This document shows positions 26,176-36,933 of a DNA stretch of 64,000 nucleotides, piece by piece; within the stretch, counting starts at the first letter, position 1; each line of letters opens with the position of its first letter. The translations under genes were made by a program, and so were the position numbers. Location: positions 2,974,427 through 3,038,426 of the forward strand of contig NZ_JAFMZZ010000001.1 in assembly GCF_017356245.1 (NCBI RefSeq). Reading direction: 5' to 3'. The notes beneath the pieces were generated by a model, which worked only from the letters and a program-made list of their open reading frames with translations, had not been told where the DNA came from and made no database searches. Origin of the DNA: Bordetella petrii. GTDB lineage: Bacteria > Pseudomonadota > Gammaproteobacteria > Burkholderiales > Burkholderiaceae_B.

Positions 26176-27258
26176 TCAGGGCTGGGCGGGCGGGTCGTCG
26201 CGATCGGCAACCTCGGCAAAATCAGAGGTGAAGAGGTCCCAGCAGGCAATGAACAGCGCCGCGATCAACGGCCCGATCACGAAACCGTTCAGGCCGAACA
26301 GCGCCATGCCACCCAGCGTGGAGATCAGCACCACATAATCGGGCAGCTTGGTGTCCTTGCCGACCAGCAGCGGGCGCAGCACGTTGTCGACCATGCCGAT
26401 CACCAGCACGCCGTACAGGATCAGCGCCACGCCCTGCCATATGGCGCCGGTAACCAGGAAGTACACGGCCACCGGCACCCAGATCAGGCCCGCGCCGATG
26501 GCGGGCAGCAGCGACAGGAAGGCCATCACCACCCCCCACAGCACCGGCCCCTGGATGCCCAGAACGTAGAAAATCACGCCGCCCAGCGCGCCCTGCGCCG
26601 CGGCCACCGCGATGTTGCCCTTGACGGTGGCGCGGATCACGGTGGTGAACTTGCGCAGCAGGTGCGTCTTGCGGCCGCCGCTGAGGGGGATCGCGGCGCG
26701 CAGGCGCGCCGACAGCAGCGACCCGTCGCGCAGCAGGAAAAACAGCAGGTACAGCATGATGCCGAAACTGATCAGGAACTGGAATGTGTCCTGCCCGATA
26801 TTGAACGCCTGGGTGGCCAGGTACTGGCTGCCCTGCATCGCGCCCGCGGTGAGCTTGTCTTGCAGGCTGGTGATGTCGGCCATGCCGAAGCGCGTCAGCA
26901 GGCTGTGCAGCGATGCCGGCAGCGCGTCGATCACCTGCTGGAAATAAACGCCGAAGTTCAGATTGCCCGACTTGACGCGCTGGTAAAGATTGGCGCCTTC
27001 CTGGACCAGCGAGCCCGTGATGAACGTGACAGGCACGATCACCACCAGCAGCACCAGCAGCAGCGTGGCCAGCGCGGCCAGATTGCGCCGCTTGCCCAGC
27101 TTGGCGGCGATGCGGCGATGCACCGGCGCGAAAATGATCGCCAGGATCGCCCCCCAGAACACCGCGCCATAGAAAGGCCACAGCACCCAGCCGAAAGCGA
27201 TGGAGACGAGCACCAGCAACAACAGGAAAAAGCGGTTATGCAGGCTAGAGCCGTTCAT
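26176..27258 (-). CDS. AI-2E exporter family (YdiK/PerM-like) membrane protein
   Basis: 360 residues with eight predicted helices. Typical features: N-terminal helix pair (FFLLLLVLVSIAFGWVLWPFYGAVFWG), long soluble helical insertion (about residues 80-150), then GNIAVAAAQGALGGVIFYVLGI, LLPAIGAGLIWVPVAVYFL and the ending DYVVLISTLGGMALFGLNGFVIGP. ATG 27258 chosen; ATG 27270 would add MGSN. Family members include TqsA and Na+/H+ antiporter-like proteins, so the substrate is open. Confidence 0.85.
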   Translation of the reverse strand: MNGSSLHNRFFLLLLVLVSIAFGWVLWPFYGAVFWGAILAIIFAPVHRRIAAKLGKRRNLAALATLLLVLLVVIVPVTFITGSLVQEGANLYQRVKSGNLNFGVYFQQVIDALPASLHSLLTRFGMADITSLQDKLTAGAMQGSQYLATQAFNIGQDTFQFLISFGIMLYLLFFLLRDGSLLSARLRAAIPLSGGRKTHLLRKFTTVIRATVKGNIAVAAAQGALGGVIFYVLGIQGPVLWGVVMAFLSLLPAIGAGLIWVPVAVYFLVTGAIWQGVALILYGVLVIGMVDNVLRPLLVGKDTKLPDYVVLISTLGGMALFGLNGFVIGPLIAALFIACWDLFTSDFAEVADRDDPPAQP

Positions 27259-27325
27259 ATTTGATCCCATGCGCGGCGGTTGCCGCGTGAGGCGCAATTG
27301 TACAAATCCGGCGTGACGGCGCGCA

Positions 27326-28018
27326 TCAGGCCGGCGCCAGGGCCCGCAGGCTGCGCTGCGCCTGGCTGACCGCCTCGGCATGGCCGTTGAGCGCATCGAG
27401 CAGGCGGTTCAGCTCTTGTTGTATGGATGGGTCGCGCACCGATGCCGAGTCGGCATCGATGACGATCTGTTCGCGGTGGCGGGCCACGAACTCGGCCACC
27501 CGCACGGCATCGTCGAGCGCCGCGGAGGCCACCGCCAGCAAGGGATCCAGGCGGGCCGCGCTACGGGTCACCGCGCGCTGGTAAGCCTGCGCGTAGACGG
27601 CCTGCAGGTCGGCCGGCTGCTCCAGCGCGGCGCGTTCGGTGCGCGCCTGTTCCAGCGCCTTGCCCAGGTCGGCGCGCGCCTCGGACAACGCCTGCCGGTC
27701 GGACAGCAAGGCATCCTGGCGCGCCTGCAATTGCGCCAGCGTATGCAGCTCTTCGTCTTCCAGCGCGTTTGCCAGGCGCTCGACCACCGACGCGGCCACC
27801 GCATTGAAATCGGCCAGCACCTGGTAATGCTCGACATAATCGCCGAAGGCGTCGCGCTGGGCTTCGTCCAGCGCCGGCACGGCCGTGCCCGGCGCATCGG
27901 CGACCTTGGCCTGCAGCCAGGCCATGAACGCGGCGCGCTGCTCCGGCTCTTTGTTGACGCAGCCGGCCAACGCCAGGCTGGCGGCCAGCAGCCATATGAA
28001 ACGAAACGCTATGCGCAT
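27326..28018 (-). CDS. DUF3053-type lipoprotein
   Basis: 230 residues with a clear lipoprotein signal (FIWLLAASLALAGCVN, cysteine near residue 20). The body is predicted mostly alpha-helical with a coiled-coil-like middle (DRQALSEARADLGKALEQARTERAAL) and ends RSLRALAPA. Length and layout fit the DUF3053/YiaF lipoproteins. A GGGGGA ribosome site precedes ATG 28018. Function unknown; periplasmic face of a membrane. Confidence 0.75.
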   Translation of the reverse strand: MRIAFRFIWLLAASLALAGCVNKEPEQRAAFMAWLQAKVADAPGTAVPALDEAQRDAFGDYVEHYQVLADFNAVAASVVERLANALEDEELHTLAQLQARQDALLSDRQALSEARADLGKALEQARTERAALEQPADLQAVYAQAYQRAVTRSAARLDPLLAVASAALDDAVRVAEFVARHREQIVIDADSASVRDPSIQQELNRLLDALNGHAEAVSQAQRSLRALAPA

Positions 28019-28206
28019 GCTTCCCCCATTTGCGGCGGCCGGCGCCGGGCCGCCGGCCGGATCGAACATTAACCCAACTGCAGCCGCCCATACAGCGCTT
28101 AGAGGATTTGTTGCCTCGGAATCGATATGTGACACGGCCCCGCGGGCCGGCGGCGACCCCTGCCCTACAATTGCCTCATTCTCTCTTTTGCACCGCGTTG
28201 CCCGCC

Positions 28207-28578
28207 ATGACCACATCCGATGCCTCCTTCACCGCCCCGCAAGAGCCCTGGGGCTACACGCACCCCGACTGCCGGGGCTCGACGGCATTCCTGTTCTTCA
28301 CCTCGGACCTGGCCCGCACCGTGAACGAGCAACTGGCCCACGGGCCGCTCGATGCCGCCGCCCTGGAATGCGCCCAGCAGGCCGTGGACGCCCTGGTACA
28401 GCGCTACATCGACATCCAGGCCGCGCCGGCGGCGTTTGCCGGGCAGCGCATCCGGCTCAGGCTCGAGGCCGGCCAGGGTGCCGCCCCGCAGGTGGCGCTG
28501 GAAATGTCGCCCGAACTGGAAGACCAGATCATCGAAGCGCAACGCCTGGCCCACCAGCAGGCGGCCACCCGGCATTGA
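28207..28578 (+). CDS. Hypothetical protein, 123 residues
   Basis: Start ATG 28207. Soluble, acidic, with a helical C-terminus (MSPELEDQIIEAQRLAHQQAATRH). No signal peptide. Codon use matches neighbours. I do not recognise the family. It ends 20 nt before a strong promoter that serves the next region. Confidence 0.6.
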   Translation: MTTSDASFTAPQEPWGYTHPDCRGSTAFLFFTSDLARTVNEQLAHGPLDAAALECAQQAVDALVQRYIDIQAAPAAFAGQRIRLRLEAGQGAAPQVALEMSPELEDQIIEAQRLAHQQAATRH

Positions 28579-28597
28579 CCCTCGTTCGCCAAAAGCC

Positions 28598-28626
28598 TTG
28601 ACAAAACAATGATTTATTCGTAGAAT
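28598..28626 (+). promoter_or_regulatory. Strong sigma-70 promoter ahead of a long leader
   Basis: TTGACA (28598-28603), exactly 17 nt, TAGAAT (28621-28626). This is among the best consensus matches in the window and sits in a locally AT-rich patch. Predicted start near 28633. Confidence 0.7.
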
Positions 28627-28632
28627 TCAAGG

Positions 28633-28963
28633 TTAAGCAGTAAAACAGCAAACGCGCCGGCGCAAAACCATCCCAAGTCAGCCAGCCGTTCTGCCGTTCG
28701 TGGCTTTGCCACTTTCCGTTTCCGGCCGCCCAGTCGCACCGGCCTGCGCGAACAACCCGCAGGCAGCCTTCCGGCCTTGAACCCCACCCCGGCCCGGCCC
28801 TGACGCCGGCCAGCAGCAAGCAGGCCCCACACGGGCCTGATGCACCCGCCTGCGCCCTGTCGCCGCGCGCGCTCGCCAGATCCCGACTGGCAGCGCCCAT
28901 CGACGCACCTGCGCGTAGCGGGTGCCGCTATTCCATAACCAGAACTCGAAACAGAGGAACACC
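28633..28963 (+). other. Approximately 330-nt untranslated leader or small RNA region
   Basis: Between the strong promoter and the gene at 28964 I find no convincing open frame on the plus strand and no terminator. The segment is Pro/Ala-codon-like GC-rich DNA with short GC hairpins (for example GTGGCTTTGCCAC near 28699). It may be a structured 5' leader, or encode a small RNA processed from it. Confidence 0.35.
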
Positions 28964-29260
28964 ATGAATCGATCCATCCACCCTATCACGGCTGCGCAAC
29001 TCCTGCCCCGCCGCGCGCACAGCAAGCTCGACCACACCCCCATCCATGTGGGCGACGTCGTGCACCTGAAGCCGGCCAGCGGCCCGGACATCCGCGCCAC
29101 GGTGATCTACAACGCGCCGATCAACGGCACGGTCACCTACACCACCGACGTGGTCCGTCCATGCGGCCAGTCCGGCGGCCCCGGCGTGCGCATCCGCTTC
29201 CGCCACGAGCACGTGCACCGCATCGAACCGCTGCGCCGCAACGCCGCCCCGGCAGCCTGA
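28964..29260 (+). CDS. Hypothetical protein, 98 residues
   Basis: ATG 28964 with GAGG upstream. A basic N-terminus (RRAHSKLDHTPIHVGDVVHLKP) leads into a beta-rich domain (IRATVIYNAPINGTVTYTTDVVRP) and a His/Arg-rich end (RIRFRHEHVHRIEPL). No signal peptide or membrane helix. Family not recognised; the length and beta content would suit a small nucleic-acid or ligand-binding fold, but that is a guess. Confidence 0.55.
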   Translation: MNRSIHPITAAQLLPRRAHSKLDHTPIHVGDVVHLKPASGPDIRATVIYNAPINGTVTYTTDVVRPCGQSGGPGVRIRFRHEHVHRIEPLRRNAAPAA

Positions 29261-29344
29261 AGACCAGGGCGCGGCTGGCTGCATGGCGCCGCCAGGCGCC
29301 ATGCTACAGTCGGCCTCACCCCCCTGCGCCGCGCCCGTTCACCC

Positions 29345-30037
29345 ATGCAGCACACACGCTCGTCCATACGTATCTGGGACCTTCCCACCCGCCTGTGCCA
29401 CTGGGCCCTGGCCGCCTGCGTCATTGGCGCCTACATCAGCGTCAAGCTGGGCGGGCTGTATATGGACTGGCACGTGCGCTTCGGCCTGGCCACGCTCGGG
29501 CTGGTCGTCTTCCGCCTGGCATGGGGCCTGGCCGGGCCGCGCTACGCGCGGTTCGCCACCTTCGTGCGCGGCCCCGGCGCCATCAGGCGCTACCTGCAGG
29601 GCGCGGCGGCGCCGGCCGGGCACAATCCGCTGGGCGCGCTGTCCGTCATCGCCATGCTGGCCGTGCTGGGCTTCCAGGCGGCCAGCGGCCTGTTCACCAG
29701 CGACGACATCATGACGCAGGGCCCGTTGTATGCGCGCGTGGACGAATCGCTGGCCGAGTGGTTCGGCCGCTGGCATCACACAAACGAGTGGCTCATCATC
29801 GGCCTGGTCGCGCTGCACCTGCTGGCGGTGTTCTGGTATGCCGCCGTGCGGCGCAAGCGCCTGGTGCGGCCCATGATCACCGGCGACGCCCTGCCGCAGG
29901 ATCTTCCTGCCGGCACCCCGCCCGCCCAAGACGGCCCGGCCGTCTGGCTGCGCGCCGCGCTGTTGGCCGGCGCGGCGGCGGCGCTGGTGCTGTGGATCCG
30001 CTCGCTGGAAATCGTGGCCGATTTTTCTTTTTCGTAG
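29345..30037 (+). CDS. Cytochrome b561 / Ni-hydrogenase b-type family protein
   Basis: 230 residues with four core membrane helices and a fifth C-terminal one. Haem-ligand histidines: LCHWALAACVIG (helix 1), MDWHVRFGLATLG (helix 2), WHHTNEWLIIGLVALHLLAVFWY (helix 4). The N-terminal IRIWDLPTRLCHW is typical of the YceI-linked/diheme b subgroup. It probably passes electrons from quinol to a periplasmic partner; the convergent cytochrome c' gene is the obvious candidate. Confidence 0.88.
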   Translation: MQHTRSSIRIWDLPTRLCHWALAACVIGAYISVKLGGLYMDWHVRFGLATLGLVVFRLAWGLAGPRYARFATFVRGPGAIRRYLQGAAAPAGHNPLGALSVIAMLAVLGFQAASGLFTSDDIMTQGPLYARVDESLAEWFGRWHHTNEWLIIGLVALHLLAVFWYAAVRRKRLVRPMITGDALPQDLPAGTPPAQDGPAVWLRAALLAGAAAALVLWIRSLEIVADFSFS

Positions 30038-30058
30038 CGCGCGGCGCATGCCACGTAC

Positions 30059-30086
30059 AAAAAAACCCGGCTTGCCGGGTTTTTTT
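30059..30086. terminator. Bidirectional terminator between cytochrome b561 and cytochrome c'
   Basis: Seven A, stem ACCCGGC/GCCGGGT with a tight loop, then seven T. Works in both directions for the convergent genes. Confidence 0.9.
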
Positions 30087-30110
30087 GTTGCTGCCACAGG
30101 CCGCGCGGGC

Positions 30111-30569
30111 CTATTTTTTCTTGCGGTATGAATCGTGGCAGGCCTTGCAGCTTGCGCCCACGTCGCCAAAGGCCGCGCGCAGCGTGTTCAGGTCGCCCGA
30201 ATCGGCGGCGGCCGTCAGCTTGGCCAGGTTTTCTTTCAGGCGCTCCTGCTTTTGCCGGAAGCCCGCGGCGTCGCTCCAGACCTCGGGCCGCGCCTCGCCC
30301 CCTTCGGTGCCCGGGCCGAACGCGGCCCACGGCAATCCGGCCAGCACGTTCAGGATCCGGACATTGGCCTTGATCCGGGCCGCGTCATACGGCGCCTGCC
30401 CCTTCACGACGGGCTGCATGCGGCCGAAGTGCGACCCCATCAGGGTCAGGGCCGACTGCCGGTACTTGATGGCGTCGGCCGGCTTGGCGAATTGCGACAG
30501 CGCGGGCGTGGACCACAGCGACATGATGCTGAAACAGGCCGCGGCGGCCAGCAGGGGGACTTGCTTCAT
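30111..30569 (-). CDS. Cytochrome c' (class II c-type cytochrome)
   Basis: 152 residues. A signal peptide ends near ALSQF (residue 26). The mature protein is a four-helix bundle with the single haem site at the C-terminus (SCKACHDSYR). The N-terminal IKYRQSALTLMGSHFGRM is the family hallmark. Cytochromes c' bind NO and CO and may protect against nitrosative stress. It converges with the b561 gene, a pairing common in proteobacteria. Confidence 0.93.
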   Translation of the reverse strand: MKQVPLLAAAACFSIMSLWSTPALSQFAKPADAIKYRQSALTLMGSHFGRMQPVVKGQAPYDAARIKANVRILNVLAGLPWAAFGPGTEGGEARPEVWSDAAGFRQKQERLKENLAKLTAAADSGDLNTLRAAFGDVGASCKACHDSYRKKK

Positions 30570-30619
30570 GGACGATCTCCCGGTAGGTGCGACGATGCCG
30601 GCCGGGCCGGCACTGCCGA

Positions 30620-32771
<2,152 letters not shown>

Positions 32772-32790
32772 GCGGCCGGCAACCCCCGGA

Positions 32791-33609
32791 TCAGGCGCCG
32801 AAGGCCTGCCAGGCCTTCATCAGCATGTACGCCGCCAGGGCGAACAGCAGGCCCGCGAACACCCGTTTCAACGTACCCACCGGCAGGCGGTGCGCCATGC
32901 GCGCGCCGGCCGGTGCCGTGAGCACGCTGGTGGCCACCAGGGCCAGCAGCGCCGGCCAATAGATGTAGCCCAGCATGCCCGGCTGGCTGGTGTTTTCGTT
33001 CAGGCCCGACACGACATAGCCGATGCTGTTGGCCAGCGCGATGGGAAAGCCCAGCGCCGCCGATGTCGAGACGGCGGAGTGCAGCGCCACGTTGCACCAC
33101 ACCATGAAGGGCACCGACAGGAAGCCGCCGCCGGCGCCGACCAGGCCGGACAGGAAGCCGATGCCGGCCCCTGCCGCCGTGGTGCCGACAATACCCGGCA
33201 TCTGGCGCGAGGGCTTGGGCTTTTTGTTGCGCAGCATGCTCCAAGCCGAATAGCCCACAAACAGCGCGAAGAACAGCGACAGCCATGCGGTGCTGAGCGC
33301 CGCGAACACGGCGCCGCCCGAGAACAGCCCTCCGAGGATGATGCCGGGCGCCATGGCGAACACGATCTTCCACTGGATGGTGCCCTTGCGCTGGTGGGCG
33401 CGCACACTGGAAATGGACGTGAACAGGATGGACGTCATCGAGGTGGCGATGGCGGCGTGCACGATCAGATCCTGTGGCATGCCCTGCCAGGTGAACAGCA
33501 TGGTCAGGAACGGCACCAGCAGCATCCCGCCGCCGATGCCCAGCAGCCCCGCCGCGAACCCGACCACCGCGCCCAGCGCCAGCAGGCAAACCAACATCGC
33601 TACATCCAC
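32791..33609 (-). CDS. TauE/SafE family sulfite/anion exporter
   Basis: 272 residues with eight helices and the duplicated motif of the family: AGLLGIGGGMLLVPFLTMLF in the first half and GLVGAGGGFLSVPFMVWCN in the second. Substrate of this branch is unknown (sulfite, sulfonates or other C2 anions). It lies between mnmA upstream and the GST gene convergent. Confidence 0.9.
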   Translation of the reverse strand: MDVAMLVCLLALGAVVGFAAGLLGIGGGMLLVPFLTMLFTWQGMPQDLIVHAAIATSMTSILFTSISSVRAHQRKGTIQWKIVFAMAPGIILGGLFSGGAVFAALSTAWLSLFFALFVGYSAWSMLRNKKPKPSRQMPGIVGTTAAGAGIGFLSGLVGAGGGFLSVPFMVWCNVALHSAVSTSAALGFPIALANSIGYVVSGLNENTSQPGMLGYIYWPALLALVATSVLTAPAGARMAHRLPVGTLKRVFAGLLFALAAYMLMKAWQAFGA

Positions 33610-33663
33610 TTCGACCTCCTAATCATGAACACGAAACCTGGCGCCGCCCCCAGCGGGCGGCGC

Positions 33664-34794
33664 TCAGGCGATGATGCCGCCGCCCAGGCAGACGTCGCCG
33701 TCATACAGCACGGCCGACTGGCCGGGCGTGACGGCCCACTGGGACTGGCTGAACGACAATTCGAAGGCGCCCTGGCCGGCCGACTCGAGCGCGCAGGCCG
33801 CGTCGGCCTGCCGGTAGCGGGTCTTGGCGCCGTAGCCGCCCGCCTGCGGCGCGCGGCCGGCCACCCAGCTGGCGTCCAGCGCCTGCAGGCGGCCCGACAG
33901 CAGCCAGGGGTGGTCGTGGCCCTGCACGACATAAAGAATGTTGCGCTGCAGGTCTTTGCGCGCCACGTACCAGGCATCGGCGGTGCCGTCGTCGCGCTGG
34001 CTGCCCTTGACCCCGCCCACGCCCAGGCCCTTGCGCTGGCCCAGGGTGTAGAACGACAGGCCATGGTGCCGCCCCACCTTCTGGCCCTGCGGCGTCAGGA
34101 TGTCGCCCGGCTCGGTCGGCAGGTAGCGGTTCAGGAATTCGCGAAACGGCCGTTCGCCGATGAAGCAGATGCCGGTGGAGTCTTTCTTGGCGGCATTGTG
34201 CAGGCCGATGTCGTGGGCGATGCGCCGCACCTCGGTCTTGTGGATTTCGCCCAGCGGGAACAAGGTGCGCGACAGCTGCGCCTGGTTCAGGCGATGCAGG
34301 AAGTAGCTCTGGTCTTTGGTGGCGTCCAGCGCCTTGAGCAGCTGGTATTCGCGCCCATGCGGCCCGGCGATGGCGCGCACCCGCGCATAGTGGCCGGTGG
34401 CGATGTGTTCGGCGCCCAGGGTCATGGCGTGGTCGAGAAACGCCTTGAACTTGATTTCGGCGTTGCACAGCACGTCGGGATTAGGCGTGCGGCCGGCGGA
34501 ATATTCGCGCAGGAACTCGGCGAAGACCCGGTCTTTGTATTCGGCGGCGAAATTGACGTATTCGAAGTCCACGCCCACCAGGTCGGCCACGCTGGCGGCA
34601 TCGAGCAGGTCCTGGCGGGTGGAGCAGTATTCGGAATCGTCGTCGTCTTCCCAGTTCTTCATGAACAGGCCGATGACCTCGTAGCCCTGCTGCTTCAGCA
34701 ACCATGCCGTGACAGACGAGTCGACGCCGCCGGACATGCCGACCACCACGCGGCGGCCTTTGCCGGAAGATGAGCTGAACGATGCAAGAGACAT
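33664..34794 (-). CDS. mnmA: tRNA-specific 2-thiouridylase
   Basis: 376 residues. PP-loop [17 protein letters not shown], catalytic cysteines in [12 protein letters not shown] and [10 protein letters not shown], and the central [18 protein letters not shown]. The extra N-terminal residues (Ser/Gly-rich) are short. It thiolates U34 of tRNA-Glu, -Gln and -Lys using sulfur relayed by the Tus proteins. Monocistronic by layout. Confidence 0.97.
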   Translation of the reverse strand: MSLASFSSSSGKGRRVVVGMSGGVDSSVTAWLLKQQGYEVIGLFMKNWEDDDDSEYCSTRQDLLDAASVADLVGVDFEYVNFAAEYKDRVFAEFLREYSAGRTPNPDVLCNAEIKFKAFLDHAMTLGAEHIATGHYARVRAIAGPHGREYQLLKALDATKDQSYFLHRLNQAQLSRTLFPLGEIHKTEVRRIAHDIGLHNAAKKDSTGICFIGERPFREFLNRYLPTEPGDILTPQGQKVGRHHGLSFYTLGQRKGLGVGGVKGSQRDDGTADAWYVARKDLQRNILYVVQGHDHPWLLSGRLQALDASWVAGRAPQAGGYGAKTRYRQADAACALESAGQGAFELSFSQSQWAVTPGQSAVLYDGDVCLGGGIIA

Positions 34795-34806
34795 GATGGC
34801 GATATT

Positions 34807-35727
34807 TTAGAGGGCGGCGGGCTCGCCGGCCGGGCGCGGCTCGGCCGCCAGCGAGGCTTCCATCAGCCAGGCCCGGAACGCCTGCAGGATGGGCAGATTG
34901 GCCTTCTGTTCGGGGTAGCACAGGTAATAGCCCTGACGCGCGCGGATCGGCAGCCGCAGGGCCACGGCCAGCCTGCCGTCGCGCAGCTCGTCTTCGATCA
35001 GGCAGCGCGGGATCAGGGCGATGCCGAAACCCGCCGCCGCGGCCTGTGACAGCAGCGAATACTGGTCGAAGCGTGCCCCTTCGAGCGCGCGCCGCGTATC
35101 GCAGCCAGCTTGCTCGAACCAGTCGCGCCAGCCTTCCAGCGCCGACGTATGGTGCAGCAGCGGATAGCGCAGCAGCTCGTCGGCGCTTTGGCAGCCGTCG
35201 CCCAGCAGGCGCGGGCTGCATACCGGCACGATGTCGCGCCCGACGATGTAGTCGGCGCCGCTGCCCGGCCAGATGCCGTCGCCGAAGCGCACGGCCGCGT
35301 CCAGTTCGGGGGTGGAAAAATCGTAGCCCTGGCGGTGCGGCAGGAACTCGACGTGGATGTCGGGCCGCACCCGCATGAAGGCGGCCAGCCGCGGGATCAG
35401 CCAGCGCGCGCCGAAAGTGGGCATGCAGGTCAGGTGCAGCGTGCCGCCCCGGCCCTGGTGCGCAATGAGCTCGACCGTGGCCGCCTCGATCTGCCCCAGG
35501 CCGGCCTGGATCTTCTTCAGGTAGCTCTGCCCCGCTTCGGTCAATACCAGGCCTTGCCTGATCCGCAGGAATAGCTCTACCCCCAGGAAGTCCTCGAGAT
35601 GTTTCACTTGTTTACTGACGGCGCCCTGGGTCACGCAGAGTTCCTGGGCGGCGCGCGTAAAGCTGCTATGCCTGGCAGCCACTTCAAAGGCTTGAAGATC
35701 AGTTAAAGACGGGCAGAATCGGCGCAT
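34807..35727 (-). CDS. LysR-type regulator (GcvA-like)
   Basis: 306 residues. Winged helix at the N-terminus (FEVAARHSSFTRAAQELCVTQGAVSKQVKHLE), then the effector-binding domain (AAVRFGDGIWPGSGADYIV; RDIVPVCSPRLL). The length and the LPSLTDLQAFE-like start match the GcvA/TctR-adjacent branch. It is divergent from a Bug-type solute-binding protein across 154 nt that contains a TTGTAA-N4-TTACAA palindrome, so it probably controls that gene and itself. Confidence 0.93.
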   Translation of the reverse strand: MRRFCPSLTDLQAFEVAARHSSFTRAAQELCVTQGAVSKQVKHLEDFLGVELFLRIRQGLVLTEAGQSYLKKIQAGLGQIEAATVELIAHQGRGGTLHLTCMPTFGARWLIPRLAAFMRVRPDIHVEFLPHRQGYDFSTPELDAAVRFGDGIWPGSGADYIVGRDIVPVCSPRLLGDGCQSADELLRYPLLHHTSALEGWRDWFEQAGCDTRRALEGARFDQYSLLSQAAAAGFGIALIPRCLIEDELRDGRLAVALRLPIRARQGYYLCYPEQKANLPILQAFRAWLMEASLAAEPRPAGEPAAL

Positions 35728-35742
35728 GGCGGGCGCGGAGGT

Positions 35743-35758
35743 TTGTAACTAATTACAA
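35743..35758. promoter_or_regulatory. Candidate LysR operator in the LysR/Bug divergent region
   Basis: Inverted repeat TTGTAA-N4-TTACAA, which includes a T-N11-A core expected of LysR-family sites. It is 16 nt upstream of the LysR gene start and about 125 nt before the Bug gene. Confidence 0.55.
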
Positions 35759-35881
35759 CTTCCGGCATGAAAAAAAGGAATAGCTTACGGAGAATCTTTC
35801 GTTTGCGCAAACCCGGCGCGGCGCACAGAATCTTCAGGTTTGCGAATCGCAACGATCCAATATCTTCCTACAGGGGAATCC

Positions 35882-36871
35882 ATGCAACGTCGCCATGTCA
35901 TCCTGGGCCTGTCCCTCACCGCCGCGGCGCTGGCCGCGCCGCTGACCGCCGGTATCGCCCACGCACAAGACGCCTATCCCACCAAGCCCATCCGCCTGGT
36001 CGTGCCCTTCCCGCCCGGCGGCACCACCGACATCGTCGGCCGCCTGTTCGCCGACAAGCTCAGCCAGGCGCTGGGCCAGACCGTCGTGGTGGAAAACAAG
36101 GCCGGCGCCGGCGGCTCGATCGGCAGCGCCCAAGTGGCCAGCGCCGAGCCCGACGGCTACACGCTGGGCATCGCCACCGTCAGCACGCACGGCATCAACC
36201 CCGCCATCTACCACAACCTGCCGTTCGACGCCGAAAAAGACTTCACGCCGATCTCGAACCTGGCCTCCGTGCCCAACATCATGGTGATCAATCCCAAGGT
36301 GCCGGCCAAGAACATCAGCGAGTTCATCGCCCTGGCCAAGAAAGAGCCGGGCAAGTTCGCGTACGCCTCGGCCGGCAACGGCTCGGTGTCGCACATGATG
36401 GGCGAACTGTTCAAGATGGCGTCGGGCACCGACCTGATGCACGTGCCGTACCGCGGCGTGGGCCCGGCCCTGAACGACACGCTGGCCGGCCAGGTCGACG
36501 TGCTGTATGACAACCTGCCTTCGTCGCTGCCGCACGTGCAGGCCGGCAAGCTGGTGGCGCTGGCCGTGGCCTCGCCCAAGCGCGTGGCCGCCCTGCCCAA
36601 CGTGCCCACGTTCGCCGAAGCCGGCCTGGCGGCGGTCAATGATTCGTCGTGGTTCGGCCTGATCGGCCCGGCCAAGCTGCCCAAGCCCGTGCTCGACAAG
36701 CTGCATGCCGCCGTGGTGAAGGTCAGCGCCGACCCGGCCGTGGTGCAGCGCCTGGAAAGCCTGGGCGCCGAGCCAGTGGCCAACACGCCGGAAGAATACG
36801 CCAAGCAGATCTCGGCTGAAATCGCCAAGAACAAGCGTATTGCCAAAGAAGCCAATGTAAAGATCGACTGA
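35882..36871 (+). CDS. Bug (TctC) family tripartite tricarboxylate carrier solute-binding protein
   Basis: 329 residues. Signal peptide cut near HAQDAYP (residue 29). Mature N-terminus KPIRLVVPFPPGGTTDIVGRL is the Bug signature, followed by VVENKAGAGGSIGSAQVA, YRGVGPALNDTLAGQVDVLYDN and the C-terminal EEYAKQISAEIAKNKR. A GGGG-type ribosome site precedes ATG 35882. No TctA/TctB membrane genes are adjacent, as is common for the expanded Bug family of Bordetella. Ligand unknown. Controlled probably by the divergent LysR. Confidence 0.94.
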   Translation: MQRRHVILGLSLTAAALAAPLTAGIAHAQDAYPTKPIRLVVPFPPGGTTDIVGRLFADKLSQALGQTVVVENKAGAGGSIGSAQVASAEPDGYTLGIATVSTHGINPAIYHNLPFDAEKDFTPISNLASVPNIMVINPKVPAKNISEFIALAKKEPGKFAYASAGNGSVSHMMGELFKMASGTDLMHVPYRGVGPALNDTLAGQVDVLYDNLPSSLPHVQAGKLVALAVASPKRVAALPNVPTFAEAGLAAVNDSSWFGLIGPAKLPKPVLDKLHAAVVKVSADPAVVQRLESLGAEPVANTPEEYAKQISAEIAKNKRIAKEANVKID

Positions 36872-36880
36872 TCGATCTGC

Positions 36881-36906
36881 GGCCCCCGCTGCGGCGGGGG
36901 CCGTTT
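36881..36906 (+). terminator. Intrinsic terminator after the Bug gene
   Basis: GGCCCCCGC and GCGGGGGCC arms with a 4-nt loop, then GTTT. The T-tract is short. Confidence 0.65.
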
Positions 36907-36933
36907 CCTGTCTTGATGCCGTATCGATTCCCC

